Below, in pieces: positions 18,041 to 28,775 of a stretch of 64,000 nt of DNA. Source of the DNA: Rhodococcus globerulus NBRC 14531 (GTDB taxonomy: Bacteria > Actinomycetota > Actinomycetes > Mycobacteriales > Mycobacteriaceae). Each line of letters starts with the position of its first letter. Position 1 is the stretch's first letter. The notes beneath the pieces are model-generated. The model worked only from the letters and a program-made list of their open reading frames with translations, did not search any database and had not been told where the DNA came from. Made by a program: the position numbers and the translations under genes. The stretch spans positions 1,302,001 to 1,366,000 of the forward strand of contig NZ_BCWX01000002.1 in the NCBI RefSeq assembly GCF_001894805.1. Direction: 5' to 3'.

Positions 18041-19170
18041 AGGATCGTCAAACCGTGCGGACGGTTGTTGAACGACTCGCAACCGTCCGCGGTGACAACA
18101 ACGATGTCCTCGATCCGGGCACCCCAGTTGCCCCGGAAATAGATTCCCGGTTCGATGCTGAAAGCCATACCCTCGGCCAGTTCGATGCTGTTGCCCTCCA
18201 CGATGTACGGCTCCTCGTGGACCGACAAGCCGATCCCGTGGCCTGTGCGGTGAACGAACACCTCGGCCAACCCTTGTGCAGCGAGCACGTCGCGCGCAGC
18301 GGCATCCACGAATTCCGCCGACACGCCGGGGCGAACAGAGTCCACAGCCGCCTGCTGAGCCGCTTCGAGCACGGCAAACTGGGCAGCAACCTCGATTGAC
18401 GGCTTCCCCATGCTGTACGTGCGAGTGGAATCGGAGTTGTATCCGGGCTCCACCGGCCCGCCGATGTCGATCACCACAATGTCGCCGCTCTCGATCACCC
18501 GATCGGATACCTCGTGATGCGGATCGGCGCCGTGCGGACCCGACCCCACGATGACAAATGCCGCCTCGGTGTGACCTTCCTCGAGAATCGCTGCTGAAAT
18601 CGCCTCGCCGACTTCGGCTTCCGTCCGTCCCACAACGAGAAACTCGGCCATCCGTGCATGCACACGGTCGATGGCCTGACCGGCGCGACGGAGCGCGTCG
18701 ACTTCCGCGGCGTCCTTGACCATCCGCAGCTCACGCAGCACGCCCGTAGCAAGAATCGGCAACGAACCCACAGCATCCGCCAACGGAATCAAATGCAGCG
18801 CGGGCATCGCATCCGTGACCGCGACCTTCGCCCCCGTCGGCAATTGACCAGCGACAATGGCATACGGATCAACACCGTCCACCCAGTCCAGCACGTCGAG
18901 ACCAAGATCCCCGACCGCCGATTCCTTCAACGACGCCAGTTCCAGCCGAGGAAGCACCACCGACGCCCTTGCTCCGTCGGCAGCGATCACCAGGGCCGTC
19001 AACCGTTCGAACGAATCCGCTCGGGAGCCCGTCAGATAGCGCAAATCCGGCCCCGGCGTGACCACAAGACCGTCCAGACCAGCCGCGCTCGCCAACTCTG
19101 CGGCGCGGGCAATACGAGATTCGTAGACGGCTGAGGGGAAACGTGAACCATATTCGGCGGGAGAGGTCAT
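18037..19170 (-). CDS. pepE: Xaa-Pro dipeptidase/aminopeptidase PepE
   Basis: A 377-residue M24 metallopeptidase with a pita-bread fold. The N-terminal creatinase-like domain includes the [10 protein letters not shown] segment. The catalytic domain carries the metal ligands in IDIGG, in NSDSTRT, in [12 protein letters not shown], in the SIEPGIY glutamate and in the RIEDIV glutamate. It cleaves Xaa-Pro dipeptides in the cytoplasm. The ATG at 19170 is supported by TAATCT (19178-19183 on the opposite strand) 7 bases upstream. Longer upstream reading would overlap the divergent exonuclease gene. It corresponds to Rv2089c; the symbol follows the mycobacterial name and is unrelated to E. coli PepE. 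Confidence 0.93.
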   Translation of the reverse strand: MTSPAEYGSRFPSAVYESRIARAAELASAAGLDGLVVTPGPDLRYLTGSRADSFERLTALVIAADGARASVVLPRLELASLKESAVGDLGLDVLDWVDGVDPYAIVAGQLPTGAKVAVTDAMPALHLIPLADAVGSLPILATGVLRELRMVKDAAEVDALRRAGQAIDRVHARMAEFLVVGRTEAEVGEAISAAILEEGHTEAAFVIVGSGPHGADPHHEVSDRVIESGDIVVIDIGGPVEPGYNSDSTRTYSMGKPSIEVAAQFAVLEAAQQAAVDSVRPGVSAEFVDAAARDVLAAQGLAEVFVHRTGHGIGLSVHEEPYIVEGNSIELAEGMAFSIEPGIYFRGNWGARIEDIVVVTADGCESFNNRPHGLTIL

Positions 19171-19207
19171 GGCTTCCAGATTAGTGCCGACTGGCAGGAT
19201 GGTGACC

Positions 19208-20173
19208 ATGAGTGGGCCTTTGCTTCTCCTTGACGGTGCCAGCCTGTGGTTTCGTGCGTTCCACGCACTACCCGAGTCCTTTGTCGGCGATGACGGCAGA
19301 CCCGTCAACGCTGTCCGCGGATTCACCGACATGGTCGCGTCGCTGATCACCAAGCACCAACCGAGTCGCCTCGCCGTATGCCTGGATCTGGATTGGCGAC
19401 CGCAGTTCCGCGTCGACGCCATCCCCACCTACAAAGCTCACCGCGTTGCCGAGGGATCCGACGGTTCGTCCGAGGAAGTGCCCGATACCCTCACCCCGCA
19501 GGTCGACATGATCATGGATGTCCTCGCGGCAGCGGGAATCGCCACCGCCGGTGCGGTCGGTCTCGAAGCCGACGACGTCCTGGGCACGCTGGCCGCCACG
19601 GAACGCGATGATCTCACCGTCGTGGTCAGCGGAGATCGCGACCTGTTGCAGGTTGTCACCGACGACTACGTTCCCGTTCGCGTTCTGTACGTCGGCCGCG
19701 GGTTGGCCAAGGCCGAACTCTTCGGGCCGGCCGAGGTAGCCGAGAAATACGGTGTGCCCGCCGATCGCGCCGGTGACGCCTACGCGGAACTGGCTGCGCT
19801 GCGCGGAGATTCGTCCGACGGACTTCCTGGCATCAAGGGGGTCGGCGAAAAGACCGCGTCGACGCTCATGCTCAGGTATGGATCGCTCGACGGCATCCGC
19901 ACGGCTGCCGAAGATCCCGAATCCGATATGGCCAAAGGTCTGCGAGCGAAACTGACGTCACCCGAGGCGAAGGCATACCTCGACGCCGCGTTACCCGTTG
20001 TGCGTGTCGTGCGTGACGCAGATGTGCAGTTCTCGAGGTCCGACGTACTTCCCGACGCACCGATCGATCAAGCCCGCTTCGACGAACTGGCTGAAACCTT
20101 GAGAATCGAGCGTTCGGCCGGCCGTCTTGCCGCGGCACTCAAAGCTGCGGCAAGCCGACCGGCTGACAACTGA
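19208..20173 (+). CDS. 5'-3' exonuclease (Pol I N-terminal type)
   Basis: A 321-residue flap/5'-nuclease resembling the N-terminal domain of DNA polymerase I, without a polymerase domain. The metal-binding acidic clusters are visible: [13 protein letters not shown] at the start, the ACLDLDW-like segment ([13 protein letters not shown]), [12 protein letters not shown] and [11 protein letters not shown]. The helix-hairpin-helix [17 protein letters not shown] follows. The ATG at 19208 has AGGATGG 5 bases upstream. The gene is divergent from pepE, 37 bases apart, as Rv2090 is from Rv2089c. It probably acts in DNA repair or RNA-primer removal. Confidence 0.93.
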   Translation: MSGPLLLLDGASLWFRAFHALPESFVGDDGRPVNAVRGFTDMVASLITKHQPSRLAVCLDLDWRPQFRVDAIPTYKAHRVAEGSDGSSEEVPDTLTPQVDMIMDVLAAAGIATAGAVGLEADDVLGTLAATERDDLTVVVSGDRDLLQVVTDDYVPVRVLYVGRGLAKAELFGPAEVAEKYGVPADRAGDAYAELAALRGDSSDGLPGIKGVGEKTASTLMLRYGSLDGIRTAAEDPESDMAKGLRAKLTSPEAKAYLDAALPVVRVVRDADVQFSRSDVLPDAPIDQARFDELAETLRIERSAGRLAAALKAAASRPADN

Positions 20174-20177
20174 CAAC

Positions 20178-20945
20178 TCAGCTGGGGCGCGAGACTTCGT
20201 AGGTTCCGGTGTCGTCGACAAACGTCAGCGTCACCGACTTCTTCTCACCCGAGACGGAGAGGGTGCACGTGAACTTTGCACCGGACTTGATTTCCTGACC
20301 CGACGGGCAGGAAACGTCGCTGACGTTCTTGGCGCCGTACGACTCGGTGACGATTTTCTCGACACCCTTGGCCGCAGCATTTGCGTCCAGCGTGTCCTTC
20401 GACGTGAATACGAAGAGGCCGATGACGACGGCTGCCAGAACGACCAGTACACCGATCGCACCGAAGATCAGCGGCTTCTTGGACTTTGCACCCTGCGGCG
20501 GTCCCTGATTCCACTGAACCGGCGCGCCGGGCTGAACACCGGGCTGCGCGCCCCACGCCTGTTGCGGTTGCTGGGCCGTTGGCTGCCCCCAGACCTGAGT
20601 CTGGTCGCCGCCTGGCTGTTGACCCCACTGCTGCTGACCCGGCTGACCGGGCTGCTGAGGCTGACCCCACGGCTGCTGACCGTATCCGGGCTGACCGGGC
20701 TGCCCCTGTGGCTGGCCTGGCTGGCCGTATCCGGGTTGCCCGTACGCAGGCTGGCCTTGAGGCTGGCCTGGCTGGCCGTATCCGGGTTGCCCGTACGCAG
20801 GCTGGCCCTGTGGCTGACCGTAACCCGGTTGCCCCTGGGGCTGACCCGGCTGCCCGTATCCAGGCTGTCCCCACGGCTGCTGCGGTGGTTGTTCACCGTT
20901 GCCCCACTGCCCATTCGGATCATTCGGTCCGTAAGGCCCGCTCAT
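20178..20945 (-). CDS. Repeat-rich membrane protein with DUF4333 domain (Rv2091c-like)
   Basis: 255 residues. An N-terminal region of about 150 residues is built from Gln/Pro/Gly/Tyr repeats (units such as [12 protein letters not shown]). One membrane helix follows ([20 protein letters not shown], about 158-177). The C-terminal DUF4333 domain outside the membrane has a conserved Cys pair (VSCPSG and FTCTLS) that could form a disulfide. The function of the family is unknown. The ATG at 20945 has GGAGG 5 bases upstream. It converges on the exonuclease gene with 4 bases between stops. The repeats make this gene prone to length change. Confidence 0.85.
   Translation of the reverse strand: MSGPYGPNDPNGQWGNGEQPPQQPWGQPGYGQPGQPQGQPGYGQPQGQPAYGQPGYGQPGQPQGQPAYGQPGYGQPGQPQGQPGQPGYGQQPWGQPQQPGQPGQQQWGQQPGGDQTQVWGQPTAQQPQQAWGAQPGVQPGAPVQWNQGPPQGAKSKKPLIFGAIGVLVVLAAVVIGLFVFTSKDTLDANAAAKGVEKIVTESYGAKNVSDVSCPSGQEIKSGAKFTCTLSVSGEKKSVTLTFVDDTGTYEVSRPS
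20710..20807. repeat. Tandem 51-bp repeat in the DUF4333 gene
   Basis: A 47-base stretch at 20710-20756 recurs without change at 20761-20807, a period of 51 bases or 17 codons. It codes for the Gln/Pro/Gly/Tyr unit of the membrane protein. Diverged copies extend on both sides (about 20640-20880). Confidence 0.9.
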
Positions 20946-21050
20946 CTTCGCCTCCACTCGAAACACCAGTCTTCAGTTACCGCGTACGTCACGCATGCCA
21001 GATGCCGCGTGCACACGCAACTCCTGGGAATCCAACCACACAGTCCGCGC

Positions 21051-23777
21051 TCAAGCTGCGTCGAGAGCGACCACTCCGCGACGAATCGACCCCACAGCCT
21101 TCGCCGCGACCTTCGCGACGACGGGATCCGTAGCCGTCAGCCGCACCTGATCGAGGAGATCGATTACCTGTCGGCACCAGCGGACAAAATCGCCCGCCGA
21201 CAACGCGCGCCCCTGCACACCGGCAGCCAGCAACGCTTCGACCAGCGAATTGTCGCTCGCCCAGTGATAGACCGCCGTGACAAAACCCAGATCAGGCTCA
21301 CGCGTCGGCGGCAATTTGTGGCGAATTTCGTCCGCTCGCAGTTCACTCCACAGCCGCTGGGTGTCTGTGAGCGCATGACGGATCGCCTGCGTCGGCACTC
21401 GACTCGTCGTGTCGCCGTCCCTACGGGATTCGTACACGACCGAGGACACGACCGCCGCAAGCTCGGGCGGAGTCAGACCCTGCCACGCACCAGTACGTAG
21501 GCACTCGGCCACCAGCAAGTCGCTCTCGCTGTAGATCCGGCTCAGACGTTGCCCGGCTTCTGTCACTTGGGGCACGGACTCGGCGCTCATGTAACCGCGC
21601 TCCTTGAGCAACGACACGATGCGGTCGAACGTACGCGCCAAGGAATTGGTGGTGGCTGCCGCTTTTTGTCGCAGTGCCTGTGTTTCCCGAGCCAGCCGGT
21701 TGTACTTCTCCCCGATACGACCGAGATGGTCACGATCGGGCCAACTGTGGCACGGGTGCGACCGAATCGCGCGACGCAACGACGCCACCTCGGCGTCCTC
21801 GGACGCGCCGCCCTTGTGCCGCTTCTTCCGGCGCGGCGCGGTGAATCCGGTGCTGCGCAACGCCGACGCCAGATCGCGCCGCGACCGTCCGGTGTGGTGA
21901 TCGACGAACTTCGGCAACCGCATCACACCGAGCGTTTCGGCAGCTTCGGGGAAATCCGCGGCGGACAGCTTTCCGGCCCACTGATCTTCGGCGAGAACCA
22001 ACGGCCGTGGATCCTTCGGATCGTTGTCCGGCACAAGCACAACGGCGGTACCCGAATGCCGTCCGATCGGAATCGCGATGACGTCACCGCGTCGCAGCGT
22101 CCGCAGCGACGCGACGGCCTGATCGCGGCGATCCTCACGACTTTCTCGTTCGAGTTTGCGTTCCCGATCGCTCAGTCGATCACGCAACGACGCGTACTCG
22201 TAGTACTCACCGTCTGGACCACCGAGCTTGTCCTGCAACGCTTTCAGCGCGGTCTCGTTGCGTTCGATGCTCCGCACCACGCCTACCACGGAGCGGTCCG
22301 CCTGGAATTGGGCGAACGAGCGCTCGAGCAGCGTGCGGGATTCCTTGACGCCCATGCGATCCACCAGATTGATCGACATGTTGTATGACGGCCGAAAAGA
22401 GCTGCGCAGCGGGAATGTTCGGGTGGACGCCAAGCCGGCGACGTCGGTCGGTTCGACACCTGGCTGCCACAGGACGACTGCATGCCCCTCGATATCGATG
22501 CCGCGTCGGCCAGCTCTACCGGTGAGCTGTGTGTACTCACCCGGCGTCAGCTCGGCGTGAGTTTCGCCGTTGTACTTGACCAGCCGTTCGAGAACCACGG
22601 TGCGGGCCGGCATGTTGATGCCCAGTGCCAGAGTTTCAGTGGCGAATACAGCGCGGACGAGGCCCTTGACGAACAACTCCTCGACCGTCTGCCGGAAAGC
22701 GGGCAGCATCCCGGCGTGGTGGGCTGCCAGACCGCGCTGCAACGCCTTACGCCACTCCCAGTAACCGAGCACCTCCAAGTCCTCTTTGGGGAGGCCACCG
22801 ATGTGTTTGTCGATGATCGTGTCGATCTCGCGCACCTGTTCGGGAGTCGTCAGATCCAGCCTCGAGCGAACGCACTGAGTCAGCGCGGCATCGCACCCGG
22901 CGCGCGAGAAGATGAAGGTGATTGCCGGCAGCAAACCTTCCTTGTCCAGTTGTGCGATCACGTCAGGCCTGGGAAGTGGCCGGAAATCGTTGGCACTCTG
23001 GTAGCGACTACGGCCACGACCGCGCGGCTGCCAGCTTTCCACCCGGTCGAGGGCCTGACGTTGTTTGACATGCCGAACCAGATCCTGGTTGACAACAAAC
23101 TTCGAGGGTCCGGCCGAAGGATTGCTACGGCTGTCGAAGAGATCGAAGATCCGGCGCCCCACCATGATGTGCTGCCACAACGGAATCGGCCGCGTCTCGT
23201 CGACCACAACGGTGGTGTCGCCGCGGACAGTCTCCATCCAGGCGCCGAATTCCTCGGCATTGCTCACGGTGGCGGACAAACTCACCAACCGCACGTCCTC
23301 GGACAGGTGCAGGATCACTTCTTCCCACACTGCGCCGCGGAAACGGTCGGCCAGGTAGTGAACCTCGTCCATGACAACGTGTGACAGACCGCGCAACGCC
23401 TCCGAATTGGCGTACAGCATGTTGCGAAGCACCTCGGTGGTCATGACAACAACAGGAGCGTCCGAGTTGATGCTGGTGTCTCCGGTGAGCAAACCGACTT
23501 CACTGGGGCCGTATCGCTCGCTCAGTTCGGCGTACTTCTGATTGCTCAATGCTTTGATGGGCGTGGTGTAGAAGCACTTTCGCCCAGCAGCCAACGCCAG
23601 GTGGACGGCGAATTCGCCGACCACAGTCTTTCCCGCACCTGTCGGCGCGCACACCAGCACACCGTGACCCTCTTCGAGGGCGCGGCAGGCGTTGATCTGG
23701 AACGGATCGAGGTCGAACTTCAGCCCCGAAGCAAATTTGCTGAGCTCAACATCAGAACTCGTTTCACTACTACTCAT
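21051..23777 (-). CDS. helY: DEAD/DEAH-box helicase HelY
   Basis: A 908-residue Ski2-like superfamily 2 helicase. It shows Walker A APTGAGKT (near residue 46), the TTPIKALSNQK motif Ia, the MDEVHYL Walker B (DEVH), the SLSATVSN motif III, and the C-terminal QLTGRAGRRGID motif VI. A long C-terminal arch/ratchet region follows. It probably unwinds or remodels RNA or DNA using ATP. The ATG at 23777 is preferred to the GTG at 23783 because GAGGTGG is well placed before it. The order tatA-tatC-helY is as in M. tuberculosis (Rv2094c-Rv2092c). Confidence 0.94.
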   Translation of the reverse strand: MSSSETSSDVELSKFASGLKFDLDPFQINACRALEEGHGVLVCAPTGAGKTVVGEFAVHLALAAGRKCFYTTPIKALSNQKYAELSERYGPSEVGLLTGDTSINSDAPVVVMTTEVLRNMLYANSEALRGLSHVVMDEVHYLADRFRGAVWEEVILHLSEDVRLVSLSATVSNAEEFGAWMETVRGDTTVVVDETRPIPLWQHIMVGRRIFDLFDSRSNPSAGPSKFVVNQDLVRHVKQRQALDRVESWQPRGRGRSRYQSANDFRPLPRPDVIAQLDKEGLLPAITFIFSRAGCDAALTQCVRSRLDLTTPEQVREIDTIIDKHIGGLPKEDLEVLGYWEWRKALQRGLAAHHAGMLPAFRQTVEELFVKGLVRAVFATETLALGINMPARTVVLERLVKYNGETHAELTPGEYTQLTGRAGRRGIDIEGHAVVLWQPGVEPTDVAGLASTRTFPLRSSFRPSYNMSINLVDRMGVKESRTLLERSFAQFQADRSVVGVVRSIERNETALKALQDKLGGPDGEYYEYASLRDRLSDRERKLERESREDRRDQAVASLRTLRRGDVIAIPIGRHSGTAVVLVPDNDPKDPRPLVLAEDQWAGKLSAADFPEAAETLGVMRLPKFVDHHTGRSRRDLASALRSTGFTAPRRKKRHKGGASEDAEVASLRRAIRSHPCHSWPDRDHLGRIGEKYNRLARETQALRQKAAATTNSLARTFDRIVSLLKERGYMSAESVPQVTEAGQRLSRIYSESDLLVAECLRTGAWQGLTPPELAAVVSSVVYESRRDGDTTSRVPTQAIRHALTDTQRLWSELRADEIRHKLPPTREPDLGFVTAVYHWASDNSLVEALLAAGVQGRALSAGDFVRWCRQVIDLLDQVRLTATDPVVAKVAAKAVGSIRRGVVALDAA

Positions 23778-23862
23778 AACCACCTCGTCAGCGTGTCACA
23801 CGCCGGCGACACGGGAACCCCAGCACCCTGGAGACACGCCTCACAAGGTACCGGGGAACGCC

Positions 23863-24894
23863 TCACAGGGTGTCGGTAAAGTCCTGGCCCGACGTGTTGC
23901 CGGCAGCACCGGAACCGGCTTCGGTCGCGGCAGTTGCCTTCGCCTTCGACTTCCGGCCGAACAATCCGCGTGACTCCGCCTTCGGCTTCGCGGGTTCATC
24001 CAAAGCTTCGTTCAAGTCGGTCGGCGCCGAGATCGACGACGCTTCCTCGTCCGACAGCGCGCCCCAGTCTTCGCCGGACTTCCTGGCCTTGCGCTTGTCG
24101 TTGATGCGCGCAATCTGCACTGCGAACTCGAACAGCAGAGTGAGCGAGAGCGCAAGCGCGAGCATCGAGAACGGGTCCGAACCCGGAGTTGCGATGGCCG
24201 CGAACACGAACAAGCCGAAGATCAAGCCGCGACGCCACGCCTTGAGCCGCTCGTAGGTAAGGATTCCCGCAAAGTTCAGTACGACGACCAGTAGCGGAAT
24301 CTCGAAACTGACGCCGAAAATCAGCAGCAGGTTGATGATGAATCCGAAGTACTCGGAACCACTGAGCGCGGTGATCTGAACGTTGTCACCGATGGTGAGA
24401 AGGAAGTGCAAAGCCTTCGACACGACCAGGTACGCAAGAACGGCACCGAGGATGAAGAGGCCGGCACCGGCGGTGACAAACGCCACGGCGTAGCGGCGTT
24501 CCTTCGAATACAGGCCCGGAGTGATGAATGCCCACAACTGGTACAACCAGATCGGACTGGCAAGCACGATTCCCGCGGTGAGGGCCACCTTGAATCGCAG
24601 CATGAACTGCTCGAACGGACCGGTTGCGAGCAAACGACACGCATCGTCGACGCTGAGGTTTGCGCGGCTTTCGACCGGAAGCTCACAGTACGGTCCGCGC
24701 AATAGGTCGCCGAGGCTTTCGATCCCGAAAATCGACGCGGAGTACCAGAAGAATCCGAAGGCGGTGGTAATGATGACACCGAGGAACGCGAACAGCAGTC
24801 GAGTTCGTAATTCGTACAGGTGGTCGATCAACGACATGGTGCCGTCGGGGTTGACCTTCCGCTGGCGGTTACGCGGGTCTAACGGAATTCGCAC
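23863..24894 (-). CDS. tatC: Sec-independent translocase TatC
   Basis: A 343-residue polytopic receptor of the twin-arginine pathway. It begins with the conserved [14 protein letters not shown] cytoplasmic segment, has six predicted membrane helices to about residue 255, and contains the [14 protein letters not shown] and [12 protein letters not shown] segments. A charged, Ala/Lys-rich cytoplasmic tail of about 85 residues follows, typical of actinobacterial TatC. The GTG at 24894 has AGGATG 6 bases upstream. A hairpin separates it from tatA, perhaps tuning the TatA:TatC ratio. The cholesterol oxidase-like protein at 2036-3670 is a likely cargo. Confidence 0.96.
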   Translation of the reverse strand: MRIPLDPRNRQRKVNPDGTMSLIDHLYELRTRLLFAFLGVIITTAFGFFWYSASIFGIESLGDLLRGPYCELPVESRANLSVDDACRLLATGPFEQFMLRFKVALTAGIVLASPIWLYQLWAFITPGLYSKERRYAVAFVTAGAGLFILGAVLAYLVVSKALHFLLTIGDNVQITALSGSEYFGFIINLLLIFGVSFEIPLLVVVLNFAGILTYERLKAWRRGLIFGLFVFAAIATPGSDPFSMLALALSLTLLFEFAVQIARINDKRKARKSGEDWGALSDEEASSISAPTDLNEALDEPAKPKAESRGLFGRKSKAKATAATEAGSGAAGNTSGQDFTDTL

Positions 24895-24936
24895 TGGTAC
24901 ATCCTGCTCTTGGCAAACTGGTTTTGGTCAGCACAC

Positions 24937-24967
24937 AACCGGGGTGAATACAGATTTCACCCCGGTT
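24937..24967. terminator. Hairpin between tatA and tatC
   Basis: A perfect 12-base inverted repeat (24937-24948 and 24956-24967) with a 7-base loop sits 16 bases after the tatA stop and 42 bases before the tatC GTG. It may be a partial terminator or an mRNA stabiliser, allowing more TatA than TatC. There is no clear T-tract. Confidence 0.65.
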
Positions 24968-24983
24968 GGACAGCGGCATGTAG

Positions 24984-25250
24984 CTAGAGCGGCTTAACTT
25001 CGGTCGGCTGCGCGATCGGAGCAGCAGCGCCGGTAGCGGTCACCTGTGCGGTCGGCAGCTGAGCCGGGGCCTGAGCAACGACGGGCGCAGCAGGAGCCGC
25101 GTCGTCATTCTGCATTTCCTTGACTTCACTCTTGAAGATGCGCAGTGAACGGCCGAGTCCTCGAGCTGCGTCGGGCAGTTTCTTCGACCCGAACAGAATG
25201 ACAACGACAACAGCAACAATCAGCCAATGCATCGGCTGCATTGCACCCAT
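24984..25250 (-). CDS. tatA: Sec-independent translocase TatA
   Basis: An 88-residue single-span protein. A short N-terminus and membrane helix ([20 protein letters not shown]) are followed by the amphipathic helix [20 protein letters not shown] and an Ala/Pro/Gln-rich tail. The FG-x-KKLP hinge is the family signature. It forms the protein-conducting assembly with TatC. The ATG at 25250 has GGGAGG about 6 bases upstream. Confidence 0.96.
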   Translation of the reverse strand: MGAMQPMHWLIVAVVVVILFGSKKLPDAARGLGRSLRIFKSEVKEMQNDDAAPAAPVVAQAPAQLPTAQVTATGAAAPIAQPTEVKPL

Positions 25251-25373
25251 AATGACCTCCCATGATCAGATTCCTCGATGCTACCGGACACAACCGGCGT
25301 AAGGAGGCTTCCAAGTCCTTACTTCAGCTACCGTTTACCTGTTTGTTTCATGCGCGGTTGCTGTGAAGCCCGC

Positions 25374-26351
25374 TCACGATCCGATCGTGTCGTAAGCGTC
25401 CAACGCCGTCACCGCCCGATTATGCACTTCGGCAACCAGTTCCGGCGGTGCAAGCACCCGAACACCCTCGCCGAACCCGAGAACCAACCGTGCCATCCAC
25501 TCGAGTGTCCCGAAACTCATTGTTGCCTCGACGGAACCGTCGTCGTTCACCTTCTGGACGTCCATCGGGTAGTAATCGAGCATCCAGACACAGTTCTGAG
25601 CTACGAACAATCGGGCTTCGGGCAGTGATCCGTCGCCACTGAACAATTCCAGACTGGAATCCTCGTCGAGCGCGTGCGGTGGCGGAGTGGACGGCTCGTC
25701 GAGTTCGATTGCCGCATCGATCCGATCGAATCGGAACAACCGCACACCCTCGGCCTGGCGGCACCAGCCCTGGAGATAGCTGAAATTGTCGACCAACACG
25801 ATTCGCACCGGATCGACCACCCGCTCGGACACCGCGTCCCGCGAAGCCGAGTAGTAGGTCAGCTTCAGTGCGCGCCGATCAGCCAGCGCCGACCGGACCG
25901 TCGCCGTTACCGGATCTTCGGCGACGTCGTCTTCCGGTTCGGCCTCATGCCCGTTACCCGTGGCGCGCGCTGCCGCAGAGCCTGCCGCCGCTTCGATCTT
26001 GGCAATTGCTCGTTGCGCCGCGGACGGATCGACCATGCCCGGCATCTCCACCAGCGAGCGCAACGCGATGAGCAACGCGGTCGCTTCGGTCGACGTCAAC
26101 CGAAGGGGGCGGTCGATACCAGCGGAGAACGTGACGTCGATGCTCTCCTCGGAAAATGACAGGTCGATCAGATCGCCCGGGCCGTACCCGGGCAGCCCGC
26201 ACACCCACAACTGATTGAGATCGTTCATCAACTGCGTTGTGCTGACACCGAGTTCGGCGGCAGCCTCCGCGGCGCTCATTCCAGGGTTCGCGATGAAAAA
26301 CGGAACAAGATTCAGCAATCGAGCAAGCCTCGACGACAGGCGATTGTTCAT
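25374..26351 (-). CDS. pafC: WYL-domain regulator PafC
   Basis: A 325-residue regulator with an N-terminal winged helix (residues about 5-60; SAAEAAAELGVSTTQLMNDLNQL), a WYL domain (NFSYLQGWCRQAEGVRLFRFDRI near 200) and a C-terminal WCX extension. PafC with PafB forms the activator of the LexA/RecA-independent DNA-damage response in mycobacteria; the role here is inferred from that. Its ATG shares one base with the pafB stop (TGATG), implying coupled synthesis of the two partners. Confidence 0.94.
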   Translation of the reverse strand: MNNRLSSRLARLLNLVPFFIANPGMSAAEAAAELGVSTTQLMNDLNQLWVCGLPGYGPGDLIDLSFSEESIDVTFSAGIDRPLRLTSTEATALLIALRSLVEMPGMVDPSAAQRAIAKIEAAAGSAAARATGNGHEAEPEDDVAEDPVTATVRSALADRRALKLTYYSASRDAVSERVVDPVRIVLVDNFSYLQGWCRQAEGVRLFRFDRIDAAIELDEPSTPPPHALDEDSSLELFSGDGSLPEARLFVAQNCVWMLDYYPMDVQKVNDDGSVEATMSFGTLEWMARLVLGFGEGVRVLAPPELVAEVHNRAVTALDAYDTIGS

Positions 26352-27361
26352 CAGTGAGTTTCCTTCTGCTCGGCAATCTCCGAGCGTGCCGCAGCACCTT
26401 GAAGTTTGGTGATCACGTCAGCCCGCAGGTCCGGCGGATCAAGCACCAACGCATCTGCCCCGTGTCCGGCGATCAATCTGGCAGTCCACTCCCACGATCG
26501 AACCGGGATCGACAGAACGCTTCCCTCGCGTTCGGTCAGCGTCCGATCCGTCATCGACGACGCCAACCTGCGCAGCTCGTGTGCGCGGTTCGCCGCCACC
26601 CAGACAGTCGCGGTACCGGTCACGACACCGGATCCGGTTACTCGGTCCACAACCTCGCGAAGATCAAGACCCTCCGGTTTGTGCACCGCGCCGGCTGGGC
26701 CGAATTCGCGAACATCGTCACCGATGCGGGACAGGCGGAACGTGCGGACAGCGTCCCGATCGACATCATGACCGACCAGATACCACTTGCCGTTATGCGT
26801 GACCACGCCCCACGGCTCCACTGTCCGCTCGATGAACGGTTCGTTGAGCGCAGCGCGATGCTGGAAATGAACGGCCCGGCCCGCGTCGACTGCGGCGAGC
26901 AGCTTCCCGAGAGCCGGTTCGGAACCACGTGAGCGAGCCGGAATCGCGGTAATCGGCGCGGCGGAAACATCCCCGTCGACCTGTACACCGGCAGCACGCA
27001 GTTTGAGCAAGGCACTCTGTGCGGCGGAAATCAGCTCGGGCGATTCCCACAGCTGCACGGCAACGGCAACGGCCGCCGACTCTTCGCTGGTCAAATCGAC
27101 ATCAGGAAGCTCATACGCATTGCGATTGATCCGATATCCCTCGACCGTCGAAAACCGCCCAGCCGGTCCCGTCTCCAACGGAACTCCGAGGTCACGAAGC
27201 TCGTTCTTGTCCCGCTCGAACATCCGGGAGAACGCCTCGTAGTTGGCGGAATCGCTGTAACCGGCTACTGAATCACGGATTTTCTCCGCAGTGAGGAACT
27301 GCCTGGTGGAGAGCAATGCAATCACCAAGTTCATCAACCGCTCGATTTTCGATGTCGCCAC
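26351..27361 (-). CDS. pafB: WYL-domain regulator PafB
   Basis: A 336-residue partner of PafC with the same architecture: an N-terminal winged helix (IERLMNLVIALLSTRQFLTAEKI), a WYL domain (GKWYLVGHDVDRDAVRTFRLSRI near 193) and a WCX domain. It lies 43 bases after pafA. The GTG at 27361 follows TAGGAT by 6 bases, which reads either as a leaderless -10 or, through AGGAT, as a weak ribosome-binding site. Despite the name, PafBC acts in transcription and not in pupylation itself (established for Mycobacterium). Confidence 0.94.
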   Translation of the reverse strand: MATSKIERLMNLVIALLSTRQFLTAEKIRDSVAGYSDSANYEAFSRMFERDKNELRDLGVPLETGPAGRFSTVEGYRINRNAYELPDVDLTSEESAAVAVAVQLWESPELISAAQSALLKLRAAGVQVDGDVSAAPITAIPARSRGSEPALGKLLAAVDAGRAVHFQHRAALNEPFIERTVEPWGVVTHNGKWYLVGHDVDRDAVRTFRLSRIGDDVREFGPAGAVHKPEGLDLREVVDRVTGSGVVTGTATVWVAANRAHELRRLASSMTDRTLTEREGSVLSIPVRSWEWTARLIAGHGADALVLDPPDLRADVITKLQGAAARSEIAEQKETH

Positions 27362-27404
27362 GCCGAAATCCTAGTGGCTCTGCGGTTGCCGACACGTCAG
27401 CGCA

Positions 27405-28763
27405 CTACATCGACGCGATGAGTCGCTCAACTCTCTCGTCGACCGAACGGAACGGGTCCTTGCACAGGACTGTTCGCTGAGCTTGATCGTTGAGCTTGAG
27501 ATGCACCCAGTCGACGGTGAAGTCACGCCCCGCGGCCTGCGCTGCAGTGATGAAATCGCCGCGAAGTTTCGCGCGTGTCGTCTGCGGTGGGTTGTCGACG
27601 GCGTCGTCGATCGTTTCGTCCTCCGTGACGCGCTTGACCAAGCCCTTCTTCTGCAACACGTCGAACACTCCGCGCCCACGCTTGATGTCGTGATACGCAA
27701 GATCGAGCTGCGCGATCTTCGGGTCGGACAGATCAAATCCGTGACGATCCTGGTAGCGCTGGAACAACTTACGCTTGATCACCCAGTCGATCTCGGTGTC
27801 GACCTTCGCAAAATCCTGGGCTTCGACGGCGTCGAGCATGCGGCCCCACAAATCGACAACTTGCTCTACCTGCGGATCCGGTTCGCGATTGCGCAGGTGC
27901 TCCACAGCCTTCGAGTGATACTCACGCTGGATGTCGAGAGCACTGGCCTGGCGGCCGCCGGCCAACCGGACCGGACGCTTTCCGGTGACGTCGTGGCTGA
28001 CCTCTCGGATGGCACGAATCGGATTGTCGAGGGCGAAGTCGCGGAAGGAGACTCCAGCCTCGATCATCTCGAGCACCAAGGCGGCAGAGCCGACCTTCAG
28101 CATCGTGCTGGTCTCGGCCATGTTGGAGTCGCCCACGATGACGTGCAGGCGACGGTACTTCTCGGCGTCGGCATGAGGTTCGTCGCGGGTGTTGATGATC
28201 GGACGCGAACGTGTGGTGGCCGACGAGACGCCTTCCCAGATGTGCTCGGCACGCTGGGAGAGACAGAACGTGGCTGCCTTCGGTGTCTGCAGAACCTTTC
28301 CGGCACCGCAGATCAACTGACGCGTCACGAGGAACGGCAACAGCACGTCGGAGATGCGGGAGAACTCGCCAGCTCGCGCGACCAGGAAGTTCTCGTGGCA
28401 ACCGTACGAGTTTCCGGCGGAGTCGGTGTTGTTCTTGAAGAGGTAGATGTCGCCACCGATTCCCTCTTCTGCCAACCGCTCTTCCGCATCGATGAGCAGT
28501 TCCTCGAGAACTCGCTCACCGGCCCGGTCGTGGTTGACCAGTTGGATGAGGCTGTCGCACTCGGCGGTTGCGTACTCCGGATGAGAACCAACATCCAAGT
28601 ACAGGCGCGCTCCGTTGCGGAGGAAGACGTTGGAACTACGACCCCACGACACGACACGACGGAAGAGGTAACGAGCAACCTCGTCGGGGCTCAGTCGCCT
28701 GTGCCCGTGAAAGGTGCAGGTAACGCCGAATTCCGTCTCGATACCCATGATTCGTCTCTGCAC
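27405..28763 (-). CDS. pafA: Pup-protein ligase PafA
   Basis: A 452-residue carboxylate-amine ligase related to glutamine synthetase. It joins the C-terminal glutamate of Pup to substrate lysines with ATP. The sequence from [16 protein letters not shown] onward is nearly that of the mycobacterial enzyme, including [16 protein letters not shown] and [20 protein letters not shown]. The C-terminus is the conserved [18 protein letters not shown]. The GTG at 28763 gives exactly the mycobacterial length and follows TACTGT by 6 bases, so a leaderless start is likely. An upstream in-frame start at 28796 is rejected. Confidence 0.97.
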   Translation of the reverse strand: MQRRIMGIETEFGVTCTFHGHRRLSPDEVARYLFRRVVSWGRSSNVFLRNGARLYLDVGSHPEYATAECDSLIQLVNHDRAGERVLEELLIDAEERLAEEGIGGDIYLFKNNTDSAGNSYGCHENFLVARAGEFSRISDVLLPFLVTRQLICGAGKVLQTPKAATFCLSQRAEHIWEGVSSATTRSRPIINTRDEPHADAEKYRRLHVIVGDSNMAETSTMLKVGSAALVLEMIEAGVSFRDFALDNPIRAIREVSHDVTGKRPVRLAGGRQASALDIQREYHSKAVEHLRNREPDPQVEQVVDLWGRMLDAVEAQDFAKVDTEIDWVIKRKLFQRYQDRHGFDLSDPKIAQLDLAYHDIKRGRGVFDVLQKKGLVKRVTEDETIDDAVDNPPQTTRAKLRGDFITAAQAAGRDFTVDWVHLKLNDQAQRTVLCKDPFRSVDERVERLIASM

Positions 28764-28769
28764 ACTTCG

Positions 28770-28775
28770 ACAGTA
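28770..28775 (-). promoter_or_regulatory. -10 hexamer of pafA, leaderless type
   Basis: On the minus strand TACTGT lies 6 bases before the pafA GTG at 28763. It supports that start over the longer one. Confidence 0.5.
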
